Origin: DASUXY01 sp036377675 | Lineage (GTDB): Bacteria > Bacillota > Bacilli > Bacillales > Amphibacillaceae | Direction: 5' to 3' | NCBI GenBank assembly: GCA_036377675.1 | Contig: DASUXY010000018.1 | Location: 9,629 to 73,628 of the forward strand | Length of the DNA stretch: 64,000 bases | The notes under the pieces: model-generated | What the model was told of the DNA's origin: nothing | Seen by the model: only the letters and a program-made list of their open reading frames with translations | Databases searched by the model: none | Shown here: positions 45,101-53,899 of the stretch, piece after piece | How the letters are laid out: each line of letters begins with the position of its first letter | How positions within the stretch are numbered: position 1 is the first letter of the stretch | Made by a program: the position numbers and the translations under genes

Positions 45101-45622
45101 GCTGAAGAGTGGCTAGGTATGAAAGCTTATCCAGCTGGGGTTTTGTATTTTCACGTTCATAACCCGATGATTTCTGAAAAACAGATGATGTCCGATGAAG
45201 CACTTGAAAAGAGAATTTTTAAAGAGTATAAAATGAAAGGGCTTTTGCTTGAGGAAGAACGGGTTATTAAGTTGATGGATACGTCTTTAGATTATGGAAC
45301 AAGTGATATCATTCCTGCGGGAGTTAAGAAAAATGGCGGTCTGAATAAGAGTTCCAAAGTAGCTAACCATGATATGTTCGATCTTTTACGCTCTCACATG
45401 CATCATTTAGTGAAACGAGCAGGGATTCATATGACGACAGGCGATATTCAAATCAACCCGTTTCAATATAAAAACCGAAATGCTTGCACGTATTGCTCAT
45501 TCCAGTCGGTTTGTCAATTTGATCCGACGCTAGAGTCTAATGATTATCATAGATTAAAAGATATGAAGGACGATGATTTATTAGCGCTGCTCCTTCAAGA
45601 ACGAAAAGAGGAGGAGAAATAA
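42122..45622 (+). CDS. addB: ATP-dependent nuclease subunit AddB
   Basis: This is the Chi-recognising nuclease subunit of AddAB, which processes double-strand breaks for RecA. It has 1166 residues, the same as B. subtilis. Four Fe-S cluster cysteines are in their expected places (802, 1122, 1125, 1131), and the RecB-type nuclease motif is IVDYKSSETDL. The N-terminal Walker A is altered: GKAGTEKS at 8-15, with Glu13 where GSGK-type loops have Gly. RBS-like GGGGG precedes the ATG. The stop codon abuts the addA start. Confidence 0.95.
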   Translation: MGLRFVLGKAGTEKSEYIMEEIKRKSMEDPHGPPIFYLVPDQMTFAQEYALFKDDSFQGSIRTQVASFSRLAWRVLQETGGGTKQLISSIGIQMMLRKIIEEKKGDWKIFQKALEKQGFLNQLEKMIAEFKRYQITPQMLWMQKEEIDQFVHKESVEVGLVNKLNDLYYIYEKLVDALKDQYIDSEDQLQLLASKIKETSFLREAEIYIDGFHQFSPQELHVVETLLKTCKQVTVTLTVDHPESEQISELDLFYQTTETYHALKAIAHEQQITVEDHITLDSLNGYMKDRPYFVHLERYFNTIPAPAYEKEAPIQIAEAVHPRAEVEGVAQEILRLVREEQYRFRDMALFVRATDVYHDLIETIFNDYDIPVFIDEKRTMLNHPLVEFIRSALDVVEGNWRYDAIFRLLKTGFIPQTDSQFPLTDDAIDELENYVLEYGIRYRQQWVGEEKWVFQRFRGFDQAAQTDAEKETEKRMNRYRQQVVQALQPFDENMRKATTVLQRCKVMYTLLEEVKAPERLEQLRHFHDEEGRIEQGREQEQVWNGIVQLFDEIVEMAGDEQMSLTIFRSVLEAGLESLQFAHVPPTIDHVIVGTVGHSRISGMKCSFLLGVNEGLWPLKPPADRMINDREREVLSSYGMRLAETGTRQLLDDWFYMYVAFTSAKDYLWISYSISDEEGESKTPSQLINRIVDLFPKRREHLLLQEPDELLEAERFIATPIKTRAALTAQLARNNRGYPIRPIWWHVLNWYIDHHEKRSTTYAVLQSLYYTNEPSPLTRETVKKIYPKKIKTSVSRLESHYRCSFQHFARYSLRLEERKIYKLDAPNIGQLFHEALKMITEWVQKDHGDYSSLTKKDAKGYAHQAVEYLSPVLQHQILHSSNRYKYIQRKLQEIISRATYVLSEQARRSHFSPIGLELAFGENETLKPLVLQLGGGVELILRGQIDRIDRSIDEEDLYLRIVDYKSSETDLNLVEVYYGLALQMLAYLDVVLSQAEEWLGMKAYPAGVLYFHVHNPMISEKQMMSDEALEKRIFKEYKMKGLLLEEERVIKLMDTSLDYGTSDIIPAGVKKNGGLNKSSKVANHDMFDLLRSHMHHLVKRAGIHMTTGDIQINPFQYKNRNACTYCSFQSVCQFDPTLESNDYHRLKDMKDDDLLALLLQERKEEEK

Positions 45623-48600
45623 TTGGTCAAGTGGACAAAAGAACAAGAAAAAGCAATATATACAGAAGGGAGTGACGTACTCGTAGCTGCTGCAGCTGGA
45701 TCTGGAAAGACTGCTGTCTTAGTAGAACGAGTTATTCAAAAACTGCTAAATGACGAGCACCCTGTTGATATTGATTCGTTACTCGTCGTCACATTTACGA
45801 ATGCAGCTGCCCAAGAAATGCGTAATCGAATCGGATTAGCCCTTGAGAAAGCATTGGCGAATCATCCGGAATCAGTACATTTGAAAAAACAACTCTCCTT
45901 ATTACAAAATTCATCGATTTCTACCTTGCATTCTTTCTGTTTAGATGTCGTGAAACAATATGCATATTTACTCGATATTGATCCAGGATTTCGGATAGCT
46001 GCTGATATGGAAGCAGATTTATTAAAGCAAGAAGTGCTGGAACAACTATTAGAAGAATGGTATGGAACAGAAGGAGAGGATCAGCAACGTTTTTTTGATG
46101 TCATTGATCGTTTCTCAAATGATAGAAATGATAAAGATGTCGAAGATCTTATTCTTAATTTATACACTTTTGCGATGCAAAACCCATGGCCGAATGTGTG
46201 GCTCGATCAGTTGGCAGAAGTTTATCGCGTGCCAGAAAGCTGGACGGAAGCCGATTTATCATGGTTATCTATTATAAAACGGGAAGTGGCCCATCAATTA
46301 CAAGCCATTCAGCAAGAAATCAAGCGCGCATCTGCCATCGCGCATGAAAGTGATGGTCCATATCACTATTTAGAAGCCATTAAATCAGATAAAGAGATGT
46401 TGCACGAAGCGATGGATCATTTGGATGACTGGAATGCATTGCAAGACGTGATGAACGCTGGAAAGTTCCGATCATTGTCACGAAAAAGAATTGACTGTGA
46501 CGATGAAAAGAAGTCTAAAGTCCAAGCATTGCGAAACCGCTATAAAGATCGCTGGAACGATATGAAGCAAGCATGGTTTAGTCGAGATTTAGCGAATCAT
46601 GTAGAAGATATGCGCGAACTAGCCCCGGTCGTTCAACAATTAAGTGAACTTGTCAAGCAATTTAAAGAGCGCTTCACACGACGAAAACAGGAACAGGGAA
46701 TTGTTGACTTTTCGGATTTAGAACATTATTGCTTGCAATTATTAATCGATGACTCATCAACTCCAGATCATCTCGTTCCTTCAAATGTCGCTCATCATTT
46801 GAAAAATCGTTATCGTGAATTGTTAGTCGATGAATATCAGGACATTAACCTCGTGCAAGAGACATTGCTAACGTTAATTAGTGATCAAATTGGTTCTGGA
46901 AACATGTTCATGGTTGGCGATGTTAAACAGAGTATTTACCGTTTTCGCCATGCAGAACCTACGCTCTTTATAGAAAAGTATAAACAGTTTTCAACACCAA
47001 ATAGTTCGGCCCAACGGATTGATCTTGCTCGTAATTTTCGAAGTCGAGAGGATGTGCTCACAGGTGTAAATTACATCTTTCGGCAAATTCTCGATGAAGA
47101 GCTCGGTGAGATTAATTATGATAAAAATGCCGAACTCATTTATGCAAATAAAATGTATGAAGCTCTTCCCTATGAGCACCCTCATCCAGAATTAATAATT
47201 ATCGATCGTGAACGAACCGATGAAAATAATTTAGAAACTGATGAAGAAAACTATGAAGATTTAGAAAAAGCACAATTGGAAGCGAGAGTTTATGCAGAAA
47301 GAATTAAAGAATGGGTCGGTCATAAAGAAAAAGAAGCGATAAAAGTGGTTGATCCAACGACTGATAGACAACGAGATGTTCAATATCGCGATATCGTCAT
47401 TTTATTACGTTCAATGACAACAGCTTCCACAATTGTCGAAGAGTTAAAACAGCAAGGAATTCCCGTTCATGCGCAGTTGTCAACGGGTTATTTTGAAGCG
47501 ATTGAAATAAAAGTTATGTTAAGTTTATTAAAAGTGATTGACAACCCGTATCAGGATATTCCACTTGCGAGTGTTTTACGATCACCCATTGTGCGGTTAG
47601 ATGAAGAAGATTTAGCGAGAATTCGTCTAGCTGATCGAAAACATTCATACTTCAGTGCTTTGCGTCGATTTGAACAAGAAAATGATGATGAAACAGCTGC
47701 GAAAGTGAGACGCTTTCTAGAGCAACTGAACCGATTTCGCATCGCATCTAGACAAGGAGCATTGTCGGAATTAATTTGGAAAATTTATCGGGAAACAGGT
47801 TATTATGATTTCGCCGGAGGGATGCCCGGTGGCCGTCAACGCCAAGCGAACTTACGTGCACTTTATGATCGAGCAAGAACGTACGAAGCGACTTCTTTCC
47901 GTGGATTATTTCGGTTTTTACGTTTTATAGAACATATGGAAGAGCGCGGCGATGATTTAGGAGCAGCAAAAGCGTTAAGTGAACAAGAAGACGTAGTCCG
48001 CATCATGACGATTCATAGTAGTAAAGGACTTGAGTTTCCAATCGTTATTGTCGGTGGCATGAATAAACAATTTAATTTGCAAGATTTGAATAAGCGTTAT
48101 TTGTTGCATAAAGATTTTGGCTTTGCATCGAAATACATTAATCCGATGAAGCGAATCGTTTATCCGACCTTGTTTTATAATGCGCTCCAACAAGAAATGC
48201 GCCGTGAATCTTTAGCAGAAGAAATGCGTGTTCTTTATGTGGCGTTAACTCGGGCGAAAGAGAAACTCGTCATGGTTGGTAATGTAGAATCGTTTACGAA
48301 AAAACAAATGACGTGGCAGGAAATGGTTGATCATCCAGATTGGGTTCTCCCTTCCTATTATCGAGCCGATGCGAAATCGTATTTAGACTGGGTAGGAGTA
48401 GCACTTATTCGTCATGAAGAAAATGAAGTGTTACGAACGGAAGAGATTGGTGCATCGGTACGTGAAGACATTCGCACAGACCGATCGTCATGGGACGTTA
48501 CGATCATTCACGGGAGTGAATTGGTGAATCTTGACGAGCAGCCGACAGAAGTAAATCATCGTTTACAAGAACACCTTGAACAATGGCATCCTTTACCACT

Positions 48601-49363
48601 AACAGACGATTCATTGAAACAAACGGTTGATGAACGTTTAAGTTATCAATATCCGCATGAAGAAGCGGCTAAAACACGTGCTAAACAAACAGTGACCGAA
48701 ATAAAGCGACATCAAGAAATAAAGGATGAATATAGTTCTACTCAACTCGTTCGATCTTTTCAGCCCCCAATTATGAAACGCCCAGCATTTATGCAAAAAG
48801 AAAAAACGATTTCTGCTGCTGAGCGGGGGACGGCGATGCATACTGTCATGCAACATATTCCATTTACTCATAAAATGAGCGCTATAGAAATCGAAGCATT
48901 TTTGGAGCGATTAGTAAATCAAGAAATTCTTAGAAGAGAGGAAGTGGAGATGATTGATATTCAAGCGATTGAAGGCTTCTTCACAACCGATATGGCTGAA
49001 TATATGATCAAGTGTTCAGCGATTTATCGAGAAATCCCATTCAGTTTGACCGTTTCAGCAGAAGATGTTTATCCATCATGGGCCAGCGAAACGGATGAAC
49101 GTGTCTTAATCCAAGGTGTATTAGACTGTATCGTTCCGAAAGATGACGGCTGGCTTATTTTAGATTACAAAACCGATTCTCTGAATGAACCGATTACTGG
49201 TGATACGATAAAAAAACTCATTAATCGTTATGAGGTACAACTGCGTTTATACCGGACAGCTATTGAACGAATTTGGAAGGAGCCTGTAAAAGAAACGTAC
49301 TTATACTTTTTTGATAAACAATTACTCGTCAATGTACCGTTTAAAGAATCGTCTGTTTTGTAA
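45623..49363 (+). CDS. addA: ATP-dependent helicase/nuclease subunit AddA
   Basis: This UvrD-like 3'-5' helicase with a C-terminal nuclease domain is the partner of AddB. It has 1246 residues. Helicase motifs: Walker A AAAGSGKTAVLVERV, motif II LLVDEYQDIN, GDVKQSIYRFRHA, RNFRSREDV, IMTIHSSKGLEFP and VALTRAKEKL. The nuclease site is LDYKTD with Asp1181 and Lys1183. The start is TTG immediately after the addB stop, with RBS GAGGAGGAG. No sbcCD follows, unlike B. subtilis. Confidence 0.96.
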   Translation: MVKWTKEQEKAIYTEGSDVLVAAAAGSGKTAVLVERVIQKLLNDEHPVDIDSLLVVTFTNAAAQEMRNRIGLALEKALANHPESVHLKKQLSLLQNSSISTLHSFCLDVVKQYAYLLDIDPGFRIAADMEADLLKQEVLEQLLEEWYGTEGEDQQRFFDVIDRFSNDRNDKDVEDLILNLYTFAMQNPWPNVWLDQLAEVYRVPESWTEADLSWLSIIKREVAHQLQAIQQEIKRASAIAHESDGPYHYLEAIKSDKEMLHEAMDHLDDWNALQDVMNAGKFRSLSRKRIDCDDEKKSKVQALRNRYKDRWNDMKQAWFSRDLANHVEDMRELAPVVQQLSELVKQFKERFTRRKQEQGIVDFSDLEHYCLQLLIDDSSTPDHLVPSNVAHHLKNRYRELLVDEYQDINLVQETLLTLISDQIGSGNMFMVGDVKQSIYRFRHAEPTLFIEKYKQFSTPNSSAQRIDLARNFRSREDVLTGVNYIFRQILDEELGEINYDKNAELIYANKMYEALPYEHPHPELIIIDRERTDENNLETDEENYEDLEKAQLEARVYAERIKEWVGHKEKEAIKVVDPTTDRQRDVQYRDIVILLRSMTTASTIVEELKQQGIPVHAQLSTGYFEAIEIKVMLSLLKVIDNPYQDIPLASVLRSPIVRLDEEDLARIRLADRKHSYFSALRRFEQENDDETAAKVRRFLEQLNRFRIASRQGALSELIWKIYRETGYYDFAGGMPGGRQRQANLRALYDRARTYEATSFRGLFRFLRFIEHMEERGDDLGAAKALSEQEDVVRIMTIHSSKGLEFPIVIVGGMNKQFNLQDLNKRYLLHKDFGFASKYINPMKRIVYPTLFYNALQQEMRRESLAEEMRVLYVALTRAKEKLVMVGNVESFTKKQMTWQEMVDHPDWVLPSYYRADAKSYLDWVGVALIRHEENEVLRTEEIGASVREDIRTDRSSWDVTIIHGSELVNLDEQPTEVNHRLQEHLEQWHPLPLTDDSLKQTVDERLSYQYPHEEAAKTRAKQTVTEIKRHQEIKDEYSSTQLVRSFQPPIMKRPAFMQKEKTISAAERGTAMHTVMQHIPFTHKMSAIEIEAFLERLVNQEILRREEVEMIDIQAIEGFFTTDMAEYMIKCSAIYREIPFSLTVSAEDVYPSWASETDERVLIQGVLDCIVPKDDGWLILDYKTDSLNEPITGDTIKKLINRYEVQLRLYRTAIERIWKEPVKETYLYFFDKQLLVNVPFKESSVL

Positions 49364-49504
49364 AGAAATAACGTTAAAATGATCTCTTTTTAGACGATGG
49401 GAAGAATTTATGTTGATTAGGGATTTTACCTCGTCATTTGTCACGGGTCAACCTTATGATGTCATATCGTATTAAAGATTTATTTATGACAGGAGGGAAA
49501 ACAA

Positions 49505-50179
49505 ATGTATACAAATGACGGTTTTTCACCATATGGAAGTTATCCATATATGAATCGACCTTACCAAATGACACCTGTAGCCCCCATGCAAGGACGTTGC
49601 TATTACGATTATTCGTCGGGTCATTCTCTATATGAGCGACAACAAACCGTCCGCGGGCAAGCGACGTGGACAGAAGGCGGAAAAATTACAAAATGTGGGA
49701 TTCCTTGGTCGGATGGAAAATATATGACAGTTGCTGTTGGAGATGACGCACCATATAAATGTGGGGAGATGCTACGAGTAAGAAATTTATCGTTACCAGG
49801 AGGACGTGAGATTGTCGTAAAAGTCGTCGATGAAGTAGAAGGATATCCTGCAAATAAAATTAATCTTCATCGTCGAGCATTTGAAGCTCTTGGAGCAAAC
49901 TTAGACCTTGGTGTTATTCCTGTGGAAATTACTCCGACTGGTAACTCAAACTTAGATCAATGGAGAGATCTTCTATTGACAACGCTACAAACAACATATC
50001 CTCATTATCGTATCACTGATTATTGTCCAATCGGTAAGGAGCAAACTTCTCCAGCTGAAGTTGAAGAAGTGTATGAATTCACTCTACAATCACAAGGAGA
50101 TAGGATGATGGTACGAGGGATCGCTAGTTATCATCCAAAGACAGAACAAGTGCATGCCTTGGAATTAAGAGTTGTATAG
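49505..50179 (+). CDS. DPBB (RlpA/expansin-like) plus DUF3889 protein
   Basis: The protein has 224 residues. Residues 1-45 are rich in Tyr, Pro and Met with no signal peptide. A double-psi beta-barrel follows (about 50-145): WTEGGKITKCG, the CGEMLRVRN strand and VVKVVDEVEG; where catalytic relatives have an Asp-Leu-Ser near the end, this one has INLHRRAFE. The C-terminal 75 residues (QWRDLLLTTLQTTYP onwards) resemble the DUF3889 domain of bacilli. Spore-coat or surface association is possible from the Tyr-rich tail but not shown. RBS GGAGGG precedes the ATG. Confidence 0.7.
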   Translation: MYTNDGFSPYGSYPYMNRPYQMTPVAPMQGRCYYDYSSGHSLYERQQTVRGQATWTEGGKITKCGIPWSDGKYMTVAVGDDAPYKCGEMLRVRNLSLPGGREIVVKVVDEVEGYPANKINLHRRAFEALGANLDLGVIPVEITPTGNSNLDQWRDLLLTTLQTTYPHYRITDYCPIGKEQTSPAEVEEVYEFTLQSQGDRMMVRGIASYHPKTEQVHALELRVV

Positions 50180-50226
50180 AGAGGATATGGGCAGTATTAG
50201 AAAAGGGAGATATTGGTGAAAGTAAA

Positions 50227-50252
50227 GAGGGTATTTCGCATAGAATACCCTC
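50227..50252 (-). terminator. Terminator of rocD
   Basis: GAGGGTATT/AATACCCTC stem with an 8-base loop; on the minus strand followed by TTTACTTTC. Confidence 0.8.
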
Positions 50253-50260
50253 GCTATGTT

Positions 50261-51460
50261 TTATGCTTCTTGTAAGACATTTTTTATCTGTTCAATTGCC
50301 CGCATTAAGTCTTCTTTTTTAATGATGAGTGGTGGAGCAAAACGGATGACATTTTTGTGAGTTTCTTTGCAAAGCAACCCTTTTTCTTTTAATGCTTCAC
50401 AATACGGGCGAGCAGGCTCATGAAGTTCGACACCAACCAATAAACCTTTACCACGAATTTCTTTAATAATGGGATTGTTTATTTTCTTTAACTCTTCTAA
50501 CATATACGTTCCTAATTTTAAAGATCGTTCAGCTAGTTTCTCTTCTTCTAATACTTCTAGTGATGCGATTGAAACAGCACATGCTAAAGGATTTCCACCA
50601 AACGTTGAACCGTGGGAACCAGGTTCAAAGACCCCGAGAATATCTCGATCAGCAACAATACATGAAATGGGGAGGACACCACCGCCTAACGCTTTCCCTA
50701 AAATAAAGATGTCAGGTGTTACGTGTTCCCAGTCACAAGCAAACATTTTTCCGGTACGTGCAAGCCCTGCTTGAATTTCATCGGCAATATATAAGACGTT
50801 ATTTTCTCGGCATACATCGTATGCTTCCTTTAAAAACCCTTCAGGTGGAATGATAATACCAGCCTCGCCTTGAATGGGTTCAAAAAGGAATCCAGCTGTA
50901 TTTTCATTAATGGCTGCTTTCAATGCATCGATATCACCATAAGGAATAATCTTTATTCCTGGGAGCATCGGACCGAACCCACGTTTATATTCCTCTTCAG
51001 ATGAAAGTGAAACCGCTGTCATTGTACGGCCGTGGAAATTACCTTCACAAGCGATAATCTCTGCTTTGTTTTCAGGCACACCTTTTACATCGTAAGCCCA
51101 TCTTCGAGCTGTTTTAATAGCTGTTTCAACAGCTTCAGCTCCTGTATTCATCGGTAGAGCCATTTCCTTGTTCGTTAATTTACAAATTTTTTCATACCAT
51201 GGCCCTAATTGGTCACTATGAAAAGCACGCGATGTTAATGTGACTGCATCAGCTTGCTTTTTTAACGCCTTGATAATCTTCGGATGACGATGGCCTTGGT
51301 TCACAGCTGAATATGCACTTAACATGTCCATGTAACGGTTGCCTTCAAGATCTTCAACCCATACCCCCTCGGCTTTTGAGATGACGACAGGGAGAGGGTG
51401 ATAGTTTTTGGCGCCATACGTTTCGGTTTTCTTAATAACTTGTTCACTTGTTTGTTGCAT
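50261..51460 (-). CDS. rocD: Ornithine aminotransferase RocD
   Basis: This PLP enzyme converts ornithine to glutamate-5-semialdehyde in arginine breakdown. It has 399 residues: MNTGAEAVETAIKTARRWAY, IADEIQAGLARTGK and the lysine in FILGKALGGG. The start ATG at 51460 has GAGGAGG six bases upstream; the longer frame from 51484 includes the RBS. It is related to argD at 14075 but works in the catabolic direction. No rocA or rocR is nearby. Confidence 0.93.
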   Translation of the reverse strand: MQQTSEQVIKKTETYGAKNYHPLPVVISKAEGVWVEDLEGNRYMDMLSAYSAVNQGHRHPKIIKALKKQADAVTLTSRAFHSDQLGPWYEKICKLTNKEMALPMNTGAEAVETAIKTARRWAYDVKGVPENKAEIIACEGNFHGRTMTAVSLSSEEEYKRGFGPMLPGIKIIPYGDIDALKAAINENTAGFLFEPIQGEAGIIIPPEGFLKEAYDVCRENNVLYIADEIQAGLARTGKMFACDWEHVTPDIFILGKALGGGVLPISCIVADRDILGVFEPGSHGSTFGGNPLACAVSIASLEVLEEEKLAERSLKLGTYMLEELKKINNPIIKEIRGKGLLVGVELHEPARPYCEALKEKGLLCKETHKNVIRFAPPLIIKKEDLMRAIEQIKNVLQEA

Positions 51461-51528
51461 AATATTCCTCCTCATCGTAAACACATCTTTTCATGGAACG
51501 ATTATTCGTTATAATTAGTATAGCAGTT

Positions 51529-51556
51529 TTGACGATGCTTTAAAAAGAGGTATCAT
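51529..51556 (+). promoter_or_regulatory. Promoter of yisL
   Basis: TTGACG and TATCAT separated by 16 bases, giving a leader of about 84 bases that contains GTAAG/CTTAC. Confidence 0.65.
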
Positions 51557-51646
51557 GTGAACTTTCAATATATACATGTTATATTAAGTACGTAAGTATG
51601 TTGCTTACAATTTTAATTATTATGTCTATGAGGAGGAAATTTATTC

Positions 51647-51994
51647 ATGAATACGCATCTACATATAACTTCATGGGTTTTAGCATTAATTTTGCTTATC
51701 GTTGTTGTTATGTTACATAAACAAGGAAAAGCAAAAGGTGCTAAGATTACACAAATGATTATGCGTCTTGACTACTTATTGATTTTATATTCAGGTGGAG
51801 GTCTACTCGGTATTTATTTTGGAGGACCAAACGTTGGTCTAGCCATTGTTAAAGCGATTGCAGGTCTTTGGGCGATTGCAGCCATTGAAATGACGGCTAT
51901 AAAAACGGTTAAAGATGAGCGTGCAAATAGTTGGTGGATGCAATTAGTCATTTCTTTAGTCATTACATTTATTTTAGGTTTTGGCTTTTTATAA
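51647..51994 (+). CDS. yisL: YisL-family small membrane protein (UPF0344)
   Basis: The protein has 115 residues with four predicted transmembrane segments (about 8-24, 42-60, 66-85, 96-115). The N-terminus THLHITSWVLALIL and the KGAKITQMIMRLDYLLILYSG segment match the YisL family. Function unknown. RBS GAGGAGG lies 10 bases before the ATG. In B. subtilis yisL also lies downstream of addBA. Confidence 0.88.
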   Translation: MNTHLHITSWVLALILLIVVVMLHKQGKAKGAKITQMIMRLDYLLILYSGGGLLGIYFGGPNVGLAIVKAIAGLWAIAAIEMTAIKTVKDERANSWWMQLVISLVITFILGFGFL

Positions 51995-52004
51995 AACCGG
52001 CGTT

Positions 52005-52048
52005 GAACAAGAGGGCTATCCGATTGTAAATGGGTAGTCCTCTTGTTC
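52005..52048 (+). terminator. Hairpin after yisL
   Basis: GAACAAGAGG and CCTCTTGTTC with inner GGCTATCC/GGGTAGTC pairing; long stem, but no T tract, so terminator strength is uncertain. Confidence 0.65.
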
Positions 52049-52157
52049 TAAGCTGTAAAAAAACAATCTCCGAACAGAGGGGTTCGTCGTTGCGTGTTCT
52101 TAAAACGATAACAATGCTTCACCTAGATGATCAATGGGAATGGCTGGAGGAATAAAT

Positions 52158-53654
52158 ATGAGAAAGTTTACTTTACTACTTTTTGTACTCGCTTTGTTAT
52201 TTGTAGGAGTAGGTCCAGTAGCAAGTGTGTCAGCTAAACCATCAACGATTCATGAAGAAATTTTTTATGATATTTTGGTGGATCGCTTTAACAATGGAGG
52301 ACAAAAACATTCAGAGCAAATACGATTAGAAGATCCGTACGCGTATCATGGAGGAGACATACAAGGGATTATTATGAAACTCGATACATTGAATGAGATG
52401 GGTTTTACAGCGATATCTCTTTCCCCCATTATGGAAAATGCTCCTAATGGTTATCACGGTTATTGGATCGAGAATCATTACGAAGTAGAAGAACAATTTG
52501 GAACATTGGACGATGTAAAGGAGTTAATTGAAGAAGCTCATAAGCGCGATATGAAAGTGGTGCTTGAATTCGTTCCAAACTATGTAGCAAAAAGTCATGC
52601 AATCGTTTCGGATCCAGAAAAGGAACATTGGACTAAAGAAACGCTACAATTGCAAGGAGAGGAACATTCATGGCTTGAAGGTACCGTCGCTTTAAATCAA
52701 GATGAACCTGAAGTTGAAGCTTATTTATTTGATGTAGCTGACTACTGGTTAGATAAAACGGATATTGATGGTATTAAAATTCATGCGGCCGATCAAGCTT
52801 CGAACGAATTTCTAAAAAAATTTACGAAACATATAAAGAATAATAAAGAAGATATTTATATTATCGCTAATATTCTTGATGAAAAAGAGGATCATTCACT
52901 AGACGTAATTGATGATATTCAACTGGTTGAAAATGTTTCCGTTCATGAAACGATGGCTGAAGTTTTTTCTGAGGTTGATGAGCCTGTTGAAAAAATGTAT
53001 GAAGCCTGGGAAGTTGACGAAAGTGAAAAAAATTTATTGTATATTGATAATAAATTTACGAAACGTTTTACACATCGATTTACAGAAAATGGCCGCAATG
53101 AGTTAACAGCATGGAAGTTAGCTTTAACGTATATGTATACAAGTCCTGGAGCACCGATGATTTATCAAGGCTCTGAAGTTCCGATGTACGGAGAAGGAGT
53201 ACCTGCTAACCAGCACATGGTAGATTTTAATATTGCTGATCCGGATTTGAAAGAGTTTTTCACTCGTATTTCATCATTGCGTTCGGAGTTTCTTCCTTTA
53301 GCTTATGGTGATTATGAATTGCTCGGTTCAGATGAGGGGATGAGTCTGTTCAAAAGGTCGTACAAAGGCGAATCCGTCTATGTAGCGATTAATAATGATA
53401 GTGAATCACGCACGTTCTCAATCTCAGATATAGGAGATGAAAAGCAGTTGAGAGGATTGCTCGGTGACGATCTCGTTCGAAAAGGACGTAACGGTGAATT
53501 CAAAATAGGTCTTCCTCGTGAATCAGCAGAAGTTTATATTATCGAAGAAAATAAAGGAGTCAATTGGTTCTTTATAGGTGCAATTGTTGGAGTGTTTTTA
53601 TTGTTTGTCGTAGCTGTTATTTATTTAAGCAGGAAAGAGAAACAAAGAAGCTGA
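52158..53654 (+). CDS. Membrane-anchored GH13 alpha-amylase-like protein without catalytic residues
   Basis: The protein has 498 residues. Residues 1-26 form a signal peptide (VSA|K site), the body follows the alpha-amylase order (YDILVDRF, YHGGDIQGII, the SP-ENAPNGYHGYW block, SPGAPMIYQGSEVPMYG), and residues about 470-490 are a transmembrane anchor with a basic tail. All four GH13 regions are altered: region I has EFVPNY (137-142) for D-x3-NH; region II has GIKIHAADQ with His209 in place of the nucleophile Asp; region III has IIANILD with Asn238 for the acid/base Glu; region IV has YIDNKF with Lys/Phe for His-Asp. Hydrolase activity is therefore not expected. The RBS TGGAGG supports the ATG at 52158. 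Confidence 0.85.
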   Translation: MRKFTLLLFVLALLFVGVGPVASVSAKPSTIHEEIFYDILVDRFNNGGQKHSEQIRLEDPYAYHGGDIQGIIMKLDTLNEMGFTAISLSPIMENAPNGYHGYWIENHYEVEEQFGTLDDVKELIEEAHKRDMKVVLEFVPNYVAKSHAIVSDPEKEHWTKETLQLQGEEHSWLEGTVALNQDEPEVEAYLFDVADYWLDKTDIDGIKIHAADQASNEFLKKFTKHIKNNKEDIYIIANILDEKEDHSLDVIDDIQLVENVSVHETMAEVFSEVDEPVEKMYEAWEVDESEKNLLYIDNKFTKRFTHRFTENGRNELTAWKLALTYMYTSPGAPMIYQGSEVPMYGEGVPANQHMVDFNIADPDLKEFFTRISSLRSEFLPLAYGDYELLGSDEGMSLFKRSYKGESVYVAINNDSESRTFSISDIGDEKQLRGLLGDDLVRKGRNGEFKIGLPRESAEVYIIEENKGVNWFFIGAIVGVFLLFVVAVIYLSRKEKQRS

Positions 53655-53674
53655 TGCCGATCAGCTTCTTTGTT
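53641..53674 (+). terminator. Terminator of the amylase-like gene
   Basis: AACAAAGAAGCTGA and TCAGCTTCTTTGTT form a 14-bp stem whose 5' arm contains the stop codon, followed by TATATA. Confidence 0.8.
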
Positions 53675-53800
53675 TATATACTGTTATTGTTGACAGCCAT
53701 AAGACAATGATGCCTACGGCTAACAAAATGCTCGCTACTAATAACAGTCCGCTATAGTGTAGCATGGAACGTCAACAATTTGCTAGCAAATGTTTCCCAT

Positions 53801-53836
53801 ATAAAAATACTGATTCAAAATTGTTGAATCAGTATT
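53801..53836 (-). terminator. Terminator of the degV-like gene
   Basis: AATACTGATTCAA/TTGAATCAGTATT is a perfect 13-bp stem; on the minus strand followed by TTTTAT. Confidence 0.88.
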
Positions 53837-53899
53837 CGAGATGTCCATACGATACCGATATGCTTAATCCCTTATCAATTCATCATCTGCATAGAAAAG

